Shown here in pieces: positions 1 to 7,165 of a DNA stretch of 13,459 bases (position 1 is its first letter; every line of letters begins with the position of its first letter). The notes under the pieces were generated by a model. The model worked only from the letters and a program-made list of their open reading frames with translations, searched no databases and was not told the origin of the DNA. A program made the translations under genes and the position numbers. The stretch comes from JBFJVD01 sp041624375 (lineage in GTDB: Bacteria > Chloroflexota > Anaerolineae > Anaerolineales > E44-bin32): contig JBFJVD010000056.1 of the NCBI GenBank assembly GCA_041624375.1, positions 1-13,459 of the forward strand. Reading direction: 5' to 3'.

Positions 1-2
1 CG

Positions 3-458
3 CCTGGGGGCGTGCAGGCGTGGGTCGATCAGCGCGGCCGCGCATCGTACCTGGCCTACCTGATTTCCAGTCCGCAGCAGACGCTGCTTGAGCCCCTGGC
101 TGCAAGCAGCATGCTCCTCAGTGGGGATTCGAGCGAGTACCGCAGCAGTGTGCTTTCGTCTCCGCTCTGGTTGACACTGCTCTCCGACGCGATGTTTCCC
201 GCGCGAGCCTCGATCCCGTTGGGATTGACTGGGCTCGGAATATTTCTGTGGGCGCGCTTCGCTGGTCGCCCGACGGATCGGATGGAGATTCTGCCGCCGG
301 TCAGCCTGCTGCTGCTCGTCTACCCGATGATGCTTGTGGTGTGGCATGGCGACGCCATCGAAATCGAGCGCCATGCCCTCCAGTTGGGCGTGCAGCTTCG
401 TCTGGGGGCCTGGTGGGTGCTTCTGCTCGGCGCAGACGCGCTGGCGGTGATACCTTGA
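3..458 (+). CDS. C-terminal part of a polytopic membrane protein (5' end outside window)
   Basis: The reading frame is open from the first bases, so the start lies upstream and only about 150 C-terminal residues are seen. A GTG at 12 is an internal valine in my reading. Three hydrophobic stretches are visible, around residues 68-85, 97-114 and 134-150 of the fragment, so it sits in the membrane. Before the last one is the motif GDAIEIERHALQ, followed by a basic residue and a final helix. A similar ending, an acidic G-D motif and a conserved His before a last membrane helix, occurs in some multi-pass glycan-biosynthesis membrane proteins of the GT-C or WsfD type. The fragment has no catalytic region, so I do not assign a function. 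The TGA at 456-458 overlaps the -35 element of the likely promoter of the next gene. Membership of the cell-envelope glycan locus is inferred from neighbours only. Confidence 0.75.
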   Translation, partial: PGGVQAWVDQRGRASYLAYLISSPQQTLLEPLAASSMLLSGDSSEYRSSVLSSPLWLTLLSDAMFPARASIPLGLTGLGIFLWARFAGRPTDRMEILPPVSLLLLVYPMMLVVWHGDAIEIERHALQLGVQLRLGAWWVLLLGADALAVIP

Positions 459-483
459 CGGATTCAACAGAGCGTGCCAGAAT
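455..483 (+). promoter_or_regulatory. Sigma70-like promoter for the sat-cysC gene
   Basis: TTGACG (455-460, five of six consensus bases) is followed by exactly 17 bases and then CAGAAT (478-483, four of six). The spacing is optimal. The -35 overlaps the stop codon of the upstream gene. Transcription would start near 490, giving a leader of about 150 bases before the GTG at 644. It is a consensus match without experimental support, but it is the best in the gap and correctly placed. Confidence 0.45.
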
Positions 484-521
484 CAGCAGTGCTTCATTGC
501 AAGGACCGTGATCGGAGGGAG

Positions 522-554
522 TCCCGGGCGAGCTGTGATCCCGGGGATTTTTTT
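522..554 (+). terminator. Intrinsic terminator or attenuator hairpin in the sat-cysC leader
   Basis: TCCCGGG (522-528) can pair with CCCGGGGA (540-547) around an 11-base loop, with G543 bulged. The stem is followed at once by seven T's (548-554), the layout of a Rho-independent terminator. It may simply end transcription of the gene to its left. If the promoter at 455-483 is real, however, the hairpin lies inside the leader of sat-cysC and could act as an attenuator. The short segment GGAC (503-506) can pair with GTCC (521-524) and would compete for the left arm, though that alternative is only four base pairs. Confidence 0.55.
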
Positions 555-570
555 CGCCACCTTCAGCCTG

Positions 571-619
571 GCGTGTAGCGACCCGGGCCGGTGAATAACG
601 CGTTCGAGGACCTACACGC
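571..619 (+). promoter_or_regulatory. Perfect 8-bp stem next to the sat-cysC ribosome binding site
   Basis: GCGTGTAG (571-578) and CTACACGC (612-619) are exact reverse complements enclosing 33 bases. The stem ends about ten bases before the AGGAG (629-633) that serves the GTG start at 644. Inside the loop are CCCGGG (582-587), a third copy of the hexamer found in both arms of the upstream hairpin (523-528 and 540-545), and the palindrome AACGCGTT (597-604). These self-complementary elements allow alternative pairings between the terminator-like hairpin and this stem. It resembles a structured 5' leader but matches no riboswitch class I recognise. Confidence 0.35.
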
Positions 620-643
620 TCAATAGGCAGGAGATCAAATATC

Positions 644-2389
644 GTGGACTCAGTTCGCCAATCTACCCTCATCGAACCCTACGGCGGTCGCCTCATCGAT
701 CTGGTTGCGAGCGATGATGAACGAGCCGACCTCGTGGCCTATGCCAAGGGTTTGCCAAGCATTCAGCTTTCCGAGCGTTCGGTCTGCGACCTGGAGATGC
801 TTGCCATCGGCGCGTTCTCTCCGCTCGACCGTTTCATGGGCGAGGCAGACCTTGCCAGCGTGCTGGACACGATGCGCTTGCCGGATGACTCCATATCCCC
901 GATTCCGGTCACGCTGCCCGTGAGCCGCGAGGCTTCGGTGGCGCTCGATCAAGACATCGCTCTGCGCAATGCGAAAAACAACTTGCTTGCTGTGATGACC
1001 GTCGAGGAGATTTACGAGTGGGATCGCGATGCCGTCGCATCCAAGGTGTTCGGCACCCTCGATCCGCGCCACCCGCTGGTCGCAGAGATGCACCGTTGGG
1101 GTGGTCTGAATCTCTCCGGGCGCCTGCAGGTTATACAGCTGCCGCCGCGCTTCGATTTCAAAGGGATGCGCCTCTCCCCGGCGCAGACGCGAACCCAGCT
1201 TGAGGCGATGGGTCGGGGCAATGTGGTCGCCTTCCAGACGCGCAACCCGCTTCATCGGGTGCATGAGGAACTCACCAAGCGGGCGATCGAAGAAGTTGAT
1301 GGCACCATGCTGCTCCATCCGGTCGTCGGCATGACCAAGCCGGGAGATGTGGATCACTATACGCGCGTCCGCACCTACCGCGTATTGGCTTCCCGTTACT
1401 ACGAAACGGATCGCGTCTTGCTCTCACTGCTACCGTTGGCGATGAGGCTGGCCGGCCCGCGTGAGGCGCTCTGGCATGCGCTCATCCGCCGCAACTACGG
1501 CGCCAACTACCTGATTGTCGGACGTGATCATGCCAGCCCCGGCATCGACTCCACTGGCAAACCGTTCTATGGACCGTATGACGCTCAGGATTTGGTAGAG
1601 AGTTTCAGTGAAGAACTCGGGGTAGGCGTCATCCCGTTCCGCGAATTCGTCTACCTGCCCGACGAGAATCGGTACGAAGAGATCTCGAAGGTGCCGGAGA
1701 AGTCGCGCACAGCCAGCATCTCGGGCACCGAGGTCAAGGAACGCTACCTGCGGAATGGCGAGCAGCTGCCAGAGTGGTTCACTCGCCCGGAAGTGGCTTC
1801 GATCCTGAGCGAATCCTATCCGCCGCGGCACAAGCAGGGCGTCTGCATCTGGTTTACCGGCCTCAGCGGTTCGGGGAAATCCACCACGGCGGAGGTGCTC
1901 ACCGTCTTGCTGCAAGAGAGCGGTCGTCAGGTCACGGTCCTCGATGGCGATGTCGTCCGGACCCATCTCTCCAAAGGGTTGGGCTTCAGCCGCGATGACC
2001 GGGATACAAACATCCGCCGAATCGGCTTTGTGGCGGGCGAGCTGGTGCGCCACGGCGGAACGGTGATCGCAGCGGCTATCAGCCCCTACCGGGCGACGCG
2101 CAACGATGTGCGCAACATGGTCGGCTCGGATAACTTCGTTGAGGTGTTCGTGGATACGCCCCTCGAGGTCTGCGAGGCTCGCGACACCAAGGGGCTCTAC
2201 GCCAAGGCGCGGCGCGGGGAGATCCAGGGCTTCACCGGGATCGACGATCCGTTTGAGGCGCCTGAGCATCCCGAGATTGTGCTCGACACCGTCCGCTCGA
2301 CCCCCGAAGAGAACGCACGCCGCATCCAGCAATTCCTCACCGACCGCGGCTTTGTCCGGCTGGAGGATTGGGCCGCGAGCGAAGACTGA
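644..2389 (+). CDS. sat-cysC: Bifunctional sulfate adenylyltransferase / adenylylsulfate kinase
   Basis: This cytoplasmic enzyme activates sulfate in two steps: ATP sulfurylase makes APS from ATP and sulfate, and APS kinase phosphorylates APS to PAPS. Residues 1-390 are ATP sulfurylase, with the nucleotide-binding QTRNPLHRVH (198-207) and GRDHASPG (293-300). Residues 398-581 are APS kinase, with an intact P-loop GLSGSGKST (406-414), LDGD (433-436), the following LGFSRDDRDTNIRR segment and the KGLYAKARRGEIQGF lid (516-530). The intact P-loop indicates a working kinase, unlike fungal ATP sulfurylases whose kinase-like domain is only regulatory. The order Sat-CysC is opposite to animal PAPS synthases. 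The length of 581 residues is normal for the fusion. The GTG start is chosen because AGGAG (629-633) lies ten bases upstream. It appears to be its own transcription unit, with a promoter and structured leader before it and a hairpin after it. PAPS could feed assimilation or sulfation of the glycan encoded nearby. Confidence 0.97.
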   Translation: MDSVRQSTLIEPYGGRLIDLVASDDERADLVAYAKGLPSIQLSERSVCDLEMLAIGAFSPLDRFMGEADLASVLDTMRLPDDSISPIPVTLPVSREASVALDQDIALRNAKNNLLAVMTVEEIYEWDRDAVASKVFGTLDPRHPLVAEMHRWGGLNLSGRLQVIQLPPRFDFKGMRLSPAQTRTQLEAMGRGNVVAFQTRNPLHRVHEELTKRAIEEVDGTMLLHPVVGMTKPGDVDHYTRVRTYRVLASRYYETDRVLLSLLPLAMRLAGPREALWHALIRRNYGANYLIVGRDHASPGIDSTGKPFYGPYDAQDLVESFSEELGVGVIPFREFVYLPDENRYEEISKVPEKSRTASISGTEVKERYLRNGEQLPEWFTRPEVASILSESYPPRHKQGVCIWFTGLSGSGKSTTAEVLTVLLQESGRQVTVLDGDVVRTHLSKGLGFSRDDRDTNIRRIGFVAGELVRHGGTVIAAAISPYRATRNDVRNMVGSDNFVEVFVDTPLEVCEARDTKGLYAKARRGEIQGFTGIDDPFEAPEHPEIVLDTVRSTPEENARRIQQFLTDRGFVRLEDWAASED

Positions 2390-2425
2390 CGATCCCCCGC
2401 GCCGTAAACGAGCCAGCCCACATCA

Positions 2426-2468
2426 GGCCTGTATGACGCCTCGCGCTTCACCCGGTGTCATGCAGGCC
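2426..2468 (+). terminator. Strong 15-bp hairpin downstream of sat-cysC
   Basis: GGCCTGTATGACGCC (2426-2440) pairs along its full length with GGTGTCATGCAGGCC (2454-2468) around a 13-base loop. Thirteen pairs are Watson-Crick and two (2432/2462, 2438/2456) are G.U wobbles. It begins 36 bases after the sat-cysC stop, the right place for a 3'-end hairpin. There is no clean T tract, only TTCTGTT at 2477-2483, so it may be an RNA-end stabiliser or a weak terminator. The remaining sequence from 2390 to 2681 shows no convincing gene. TATGAT at 2523-2528 is a possible -10 without a recognisable -35. Confidence 0.6.
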
Positions 2469-2681
2469 GTACGATTCTGTTCGGCGCCATAGGGGAAGCC
2501 AACCCACCTCCGGCAATTCGATTATGATGGTCCGGGATGCGAACTTAGCTGGCGACTCTCTCCCCGCATCTTCTCTGGCCTTGCCGATGTCTGTCGATCT
2601 GACGACCTCCGTACTTTGCTCGATGGGTTGTGCACGCACCGGCGGTAACATTCACTGTCGGGCGCATTCAAGGCGATCGTC

Positions 2682-4703
2682 TTGCTTGTGATTTTGATGC
2701 CACTGGCTTTCGTGGCGCTTCTGTCTCTGGAGGGCGGCCGTCCTGCGGTCTCGTCGGAGACGGAAAGGCCGTGGCAGTCCGACCTCCTTGTCGCGGTCTC
2801 ATTGTTCGGTGTCCTCCTCCTGGCGATCAGCGAAATCTCGAGCGCGCTCCGCGCCCTTTCTGGGATTTTCATCGCCATCGGCTGGACAGCCGTCATCGTC
2901 GGCGCCACGATGTATGGCTGGCGCAGCGGACGACTGCGCCGGGGGTGGATCCGCTTCCGATCCGCCCTGCGCCCGCCCGAGCTCTCCGTGTTCGGCCTGC
3001 CGCTTCTCTTTGTGGTGCTGGCCTTGCTGGTGTTTGCAGTTGCGCTTGCCAGCCCGCCCAACAACGTGGACAGCCTGCAGTACCACATGCCGCGGGTGAA
3101 GCAGTGGACACAGAATCAGAGTCTTGAGCACTTCCCGACAAGCTATGACAGCCAGAACACACGGCCCTATTGGGCCGAGCTCGCAATCCTGCATGTCACC
3201 CTGTTGTGGGGCTCGGACCGACCCGCAAACCTTCCTCAGGCTTTCGGCATGCTGGGCGTGGTGGTCGCCGCCTCCGGTATCGTCGCCGTATTGGGCGGCG
3301 GGCGCCGCACTCAATGGCTTGGCGCCGCACTTGCTTTTGGCATTCCGATGTCCATTCTTCAGGCGACAACTCCGAAGAACGACATTCTCTCTGGCCTGTG
3401 GGTGACCATCTTCGCCTTCTTCGTTGTCCAGGCCAGCAAACGCAGGCTCACCGGCAGCGAGCGACTAGCCCGCACGGCCGCGCTCAGTCTGGCCGTCGCT
3501 ACCAAAGGCACGACCCTCCCCTTCCTGGCCCCGTTGGTCATCTGGCACGGGCTGACGCTGCTCAGGAGCTACGGCTTCTACCGCGCAGCAGTCGTTGGTC
3601 TGGGCATTGGGCTGGCCGTGGCGGCGGTGAACGCGCCCTGGTGGCTGCGAAATATGCAGACCTATGGTGGGCCATTCGGTGCGAGCATCCCGGTTGACTT
3701 TCCCGGTGGGGAGGGAGCTTTTGCTCAGCCCAGTGTGCCGCTGGCAGGCCTACCTGACCACCCCTCGATCACGGGTTCCATCCAGGGGCCGTCGATCTCA
3801 CAGGCGATTGCTGTCTCTCCGGCATCCCAGATCATCGATGGCACTCGCCGGATCTCGAACCTCCTGCGTATGCTGGCGATGCATTTTGTTTCTCCGTTCG
3901 AGTCTTTCAATCTGGCCTACTTCCGTCTCTTGGAGGCCTTTCCGCAGCTGTTCCCGGCGCGCTTTGTGGCTTCTCTGCGTGGAGCGGCCTGGAACCATGC
4001 CATGACCGGCGGCAATCCAGTCCACCTGGTGCTGGCTATCCTGGCCATTGGGGTCGTCGGGTTGAGGGGGCGGGGGCAAGGCGATCGGCTGTTGCCGGGT
4101 CTGGCGGCCGCGGCGGCGATTGGCTACCTGCTGGTTTCCTTTGCAGGCTGCGCGAACTCGATGTTCTGCATGCGCTATCAGATCGCCTTCTTCTACCTCA
4201 CCGTACCGGTTACGGCGCTGGTGATCTCCCGCCTGGGACGGCGATGGGTTGTTACTGTCACGCTGGCGATGCTCGTCTATGCCCTTCCCTATGTGCTCTT
4301 CAACAACATGCGGCCGGTGATCGGAATCACGCCCTGGCCGACTCGGATTGAGAGCGTCTTTCGGGCAGACGAGCGTGTGATCCTCTTTGCCCAGAGTCCG
4401 GGGATCCGGGATGAGTATGAGCAGATCGCCACGCGCATCCGTGATAGAGGGTGCCAGCGGGTTGGCCTGTCAACCACGCGCTTCGATCTCGAGTACACGA
4501 TCTGGCGCCTTCTCGCTGCGCCAGAGAGCGGGTATAGACTGCAGCATCTCAACGCGTCCAGGCACACCAGAGCGCTTCTCGACCCGGCATTCGAACCCTG
4601 CGCGATGATCTGCACGGTCTGCCGAGCGTCAATCATCCCGGAGAACCTCACCCTGAACGCGGATTACGGCCATGTGCAACTGTATCTGTTGAATCAGGAG
4701 TGA
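2682..4703 (+). CDS. GT-C type membrane glycosyltransferase (GT39/ArnT-like), paralogue 1
   Basis: This predicted inner-membrane protein of 673 residues has about 13-14 hydrophobic segments. GT-C enzymes of this kind move a sugar from a polyprenyl-phosphate carrier to an acceptor on the outer face. After the segment at 103-124 comes NNVDSLQYHMPRV (127-139). The acidic D130 sits in the first large outer loop, where GT-C enzymes keep their catalytic acid. WAELAILH (164-171), a second acidic site PKND (231-234) and MRYQ (497-500) follow. After the last helix is a conserved block beginning FNNMRPVIG (540-548), then a soluble domain of about 115 residues ending with C640, C644 and C647. Donor and acceptor are unknown. 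TTG 2682 has AAGG (2670-2673) eight bases upstream. GTG 2688 and ATG 2697 are alternatives, so the start is uncertain by five codons. The stop overlaps the start of a paralogue, so the two are probably co-expressed. Confidence 0.88.
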   Translation: MLVILMPLAFVALLSLEGGRPAVSSETERPWQSDLLVAVSLFGVLLLAISEISSALRALSGIFIAIGWTAVIVGATMYGWRSGRLRRGWIRFRSALRPPELSVFGLPLLFVVLALLVFAVALASPPNNVDSLQYHMPRVKQWTQNQSLEHFPTSYDSQNTRPYWAELAILHVTLLWGSDRPANLPQAFGMLGVVVAASGIVAVLGGGRRTQWLGAALAFGIPMSILQATTPKNDILSGLWVTIFAFFVVQASKRRLTGSERLARTAALSLAVATKGTTLPFLAPLVIWHGLTLLRSYGFYRAAVVGLGIGLAVAAVNAPWWLRNMQTYGGPFGASIPVDFPGGEGAFAQPSVPLAGLPDHPSITGSIQGPSISQAIAVSPASQIIDGTRRISNLLRMLAMHFVSPFESFNLAYFRLLEAFPQLFPARFVASLRGAAWNHAMTGGNPVHLVLAILAIGVVGLRGRGQGDRLLPGLAAAAAIGYLLVSFAGCANSMFCMRYQIAFFYLTVPVTALVISRLGRRWVVTVTLAMLVYALPYVLFNNMRPVIGITPWPTRIESVFRADERVILFAQSPGIRDEYEQIATRIRDRGCQRVGLSTTRFDLEYTIWRLLAAPESGYRLQHLNASRHTRALLDPAFEPCAMICTVCRASIIPENLTLNADYGHVQLYLLNQE

Positions 4704-6733
4704 ATGGGAGCCCCATCACCGCAGACATGCTGATTCTCCTTCCACCCATCTTTGGCTTGGTCCTCCTGATCGCCCTCACCGGGGCGGCGGCACCGATCGA
4801 GGCGAATGACTGGCGGAGATCCCTGGTCATCACCTTCGTGGCCATAGGCCTGCTGGTTGCGGGCTCGGCGGAACTCCTGGGCCTATTCGGCTGGATCAAT
4901 CGGGCCGCAATTTCTATCGTCTGGGCGCTGGCGCTTGTTGCGGCGTTGAGTTGGGGATGGCGGAGCAACCGACTTCGTATCGGGTGGGATATCCTGCGGT
5001 CGGTCCCAGGCGAATTGGGCGTCTTCGAGGCCGCTGTCATCGCTACGATGGCGCTGATCGCCGTCGTCCTGGCGGGCGTCGCCGTAGTCGCGCCGACGAA
5101 CAACGCCGACTCACTCCTATACCACATGAGCCGTGTGATGCATTGGGCCCAGAACAGCAGCTTGCGGCACTATGCGACGGCTTACAACCATCAGCTCTTC
5201 ATGCCACCCTGGGCTGAGCTGGCGATCCTCCACTCGCGACTCCTGTGGGGGGATGACCGGCTCGCCAATCTGGTCCAGTGGGGCGCCATGGTCGGCTCGA
5301 CGCTCCTGGCCCCTGGGATCGCCCAGCTGCTTGGTGCCCGAGGGTTCAGCCGGTTTCTGACCGCCGCCTTTGTCTTCAGTATTCCGATGGGAATCCTGCA
5401 GTCCACCAGTACGCAAAACGACTATGTGGCTGCGCTCTGGGGATTGTGTGCAGCCTATCTTCTCATGCTCAGCGCACGACGCCGGCTTACCTGGTTCGAA
5501 CTCGGCTTGCTTGGCGCTGCCCTGGGCCTCGGGGTCATGACCAAGGCCACCTTCCTCGCTTATGGGCTGCCGATCGGCCTCGGGTTTGTGATTGTGGCGG
5601 CTCGCAGAGCTGGCTGGGGTCGCGCCCTACTGCAGGGGGCGCTGGCCGTGCTGCTCGTGGCGTTGATCAATGCCGGGGTGTGGTCCAGGAATCTGGCAAC
5701 CTACGGGGGTCTTTATGGCAGCGGTGACTGGATGGGATCTCAGCTGGCGCCTGTCCAGCTGCTATCAGATTCTGGTTCTACCGCGGGTTCTCCTCCGCAC
5801 CCGGGTCTGTTGGAGCGAGCAGCCGCCTTGGGGCGGGCTCTGCCGGGCTGGGCGATCCCGCGCGGCGCGCAGGCTGTGGCACTGCATCTGGTGACACCCT
5901 CCTTCGGGTTGAATCAAACCCTCTGGGGCGCGCTGGATCGTTTCCCGGCGCTGTTCGGTTCGGTGACATCGCAGTCACTCGCCAATGCTGCCTGGAATCA
6001 TGAGGACACCGCTGGCGGGCCGCTCCATCTCGGAATGATCGGCCTGTCCTCGATTGTGCTCGTCCTGGCCGTATGGCGGAGGACGCTTAATTGGCTTGTG
6101 CTGGGCTATGCCGCCGTCGTGCTCGGCGCTGCATTGCTGCTCGTTCTCCTCGTGGAACAGGCCAGCTCGAGCTTCGGCGCCCGCTTTCACCTTCCGCTCT
6201 TCGTGCTCTGGTCTCCTCTCATCGGTGTGGCGGCTGCCGGGCTTGGTATTCGCTGGATAACTCCCCTGCTCGCGATCGGGCTGCTGGTCATGACCGTCCC
6301 CTACGTCTTGTTCAACAATATGCGCCCGGTGATCGGCCGTACCCCATGGCCGACGAGAATCGAAAGCGTCTTTCAGGTGCCGGCCGAGCAGGTGTTATTT
6401 GCCGCCCAGGCTTATCAGCGGCGACCGTATACCGAGGCGGCGGATCGGATCGACCGGGCCGCCTGCACCCAGGTCGGCTTGAGATTGGATTCGGGTGACT
6501 TTGAGTACGCCGTTTGGTGGGTGCTCGATGCACCCCAGAACGGGGTGCGCATCGAGAATGTATTCACCTTCGAAGCGCTGGAGCGCTACCTGGACAGGAC
6601 GTTTCGGCCCTGTGCCATCATCTGCACAATCTGTGAGGGGCGTGAGCGGCTTCACGGCCTGCCGCTGACCTACTCCCGGACCGGCATCAACCTCTACCAG
6701 GGGCCGGATTTCACCTGGGATCCGGACGGCTAG
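4700..6733 (+). CDS. GT-C type membrane glycosyltransferase (GT39/ArnT-like), paralogue 2
   Basis: This 677-residue protein is homologous along its length to the preceding gene product, so the pair arose by tandem duplication. It has the same architecture: many membrane helices, the first-loop motif NNADSLLYHMSRV (134-146) with acidic D137, WAELAILH (171-178), TQND (238-241), RFHLPL (495-500) and the near-invariant block from FNNMRPVIG (538-546). It ends with a soluble domain carrying C638, C642 and C645. The role is probably sugar transfer from a lipid carrier on the outer face of the membrane, with unknown substrates. The GTG at 4700 overlaps the previous stop as GTGA, but the upstream AGGAG (4696-4700) touches the start codon, a poor spacing. 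ATG 4727 lines up with the start of the paralogue and may be the true start, probably by translational coupling. About 430 non-coding bases follow. Confidence 0.88.
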   Translation: MNGSPITADMLILLPPIFGLVLLIALTGAAAPIEANDWRRSLVITFVAIGLLVAGSAELLGLFGWINRAAISIVWALALVAALSWGWRSNRLRIGWDILRSVPGELGVFEAAVIATMALIAVVLAGVAVVAPTNNADSLLYHMSRVMHWAQNSSLRHYATAYNHQLFMPPWAELAILHSRLLWGDDRLANLVQWGAMVGSTLLAPGIAQLLGARGFSRFLTAAFVFSIPMGILQSTSTQNDYVAALWGLCAAYLLMLSARRRLTWFELGLLGAALGLGVMTKATFLAYGLPIGLGFVIVAARRAGWGRALLQGALAVLLVALINAGVWSRNLATYGGLYGSGDWMGSQLAPVQLLSDSGSTAGSPPHPGLLERAAALGRALPGWAIPRGAQAVALHLVTPSFGLNQTLWGALDRFPALFGSVTSQSLANAAWNHEDTAGGPLHLGMIGLSSIVLVLAVWRRTLNWLVLGYAAVVLGAALLLVLLVEQASSSFGARFHLPLFVLWSPLIGVAAAGLGIRWITPLLAIGLLVMTVPYVLFNNMRPVIGRTPWPTRIESVFQVPAEQVLFAAQAYQRRPYTEAADRIDRAACTQVGLRLDSGDFEYAVWWVLDAPQNGVRIENVFTFEALERYLDRTFRPCAIICTICEGRERLHGLPLTYSRTGINLYQGPDFTWDPDG

Positions 6734-6826
6734 CGGCGAGTCTGCCTTGGAGCTGGACATAGTTGCCGGCGAGTGGATCGCTCAGGCAGCTCATCTCTTC
6801 CAGCGCTCGATTCCCCTACGGATGCC

Positions 6827-6856
6827 GTGATCCCGGCGAGGACCGCGCGCTATAAT
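6827..6856 (+). promoter_or_regulatory. Possible promoter with perfect TATAAT
   Basis: TATAAT (6851-6856) is a perfect -10 hexamer and stands out in this G+C-rich DNA. The best -35 is the weak GTGATC (6827-6832, three of six bases) at 18-base spacing, and there is no extended -10 TG. A transcript would start near 6863. It would either carry a leader of about 300 bases to the VOC gene at 7166 or make a separate RNA. Confidence 0.35.
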
Positions 6857-6863
6857 ACGGCTC

Positions 6864-7060
6864 GGAGGTCGGCGTAACATGGGCCGCCTCCCGCTCCTTT
6901 CATCCCATCCTGAATGTCTACTCCTGTGGTAGGTGTGCTGGGCGATCCCGTCGATGGTTGCAGCTAGACCCACCTGAGCCAAAGTGGATGGCCTAATCTC
7001 AGCCACATCGAGCATGACAGGCTCGACAAAGGGGGCCGCGGAACGCTAAGCCCGGACCGC
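6864..7060 (+). other. Non-coding stretch with consecutive potential hairpins
   Basis: The gap 6734-7165 has no convincing gene. Within it several complementary segments follow one another. GGAGG (6864-6868) pairs with CCTCC (6887-6891). A composite arm at 6927-6981 uses TGG/CCA, AGGTG/CACCT, GCTG/CAGC and ATC/GAT in nested order. GTGG (6984-6987) pairs with CCAC (7003-7006), TCGAGC (7008-7013) with GCTCGA (7021-7026), and GGGC (7033-7036) with GCCC (7050-7053). Each is short, and such pairs arise by chance in G+C-rich DNA. Their end-to-end order downstream of a TATAAT makes a structured leader or small RNA possible. I recognise no known RNA family. Confidence 0.25.
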
Positions 7061-7165
7061 ACAAAGCCCTGCGACGGCAACAGAAGCGCCGAGAACTTCC
7101 ACTGCTCGTTCGAATTCGCGCAGTTAATTTAAGAACCAGCCTGTACGATCAAGGGAGGCCATACG

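Noticed and set aside
508..594. 28-codon leader peptide from GTG 508 containing one Cys codon, upstream of sat-cysC
   Set aside because: The only Shine-Dalgarno-like sequence (AAGGA, 501-505) is two bases from the start, and a single Cys codon is too little for Cys-dependent attenuation. The lipoprotein-like look (SLAC) does not fit the lipobox well.
1430..2332. Open frame of 300 codons on the - strand
   Set aside because: It is the antisense of the ATP sulfurylase/APS kinase gene and shows no domain or ribosome binding site.
2455..2691. Possible small gene between sat-cysC and the first GT-C gene
   Set aside because: Its 5' end lies inside the right arm of the 15-bp hairpin, its product shows no family pattern, and it overlaps the start of the next gene in another frame.
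6791..7015. 74-codon open frame on the - strand in the long gap
   Set aside because: No ribosome binding site, no recognisable domain and an Arg-rich composition. It is most likely chance.
7054..7085. Resemblance to the c-di-GMP-I (GEMM) riboswitch core (GCACAAAGCC)
   Set aside because: The first half of the aptamer, the GNRA-capped stem and the exact GACGCAAAGCC core are not present in the right order.
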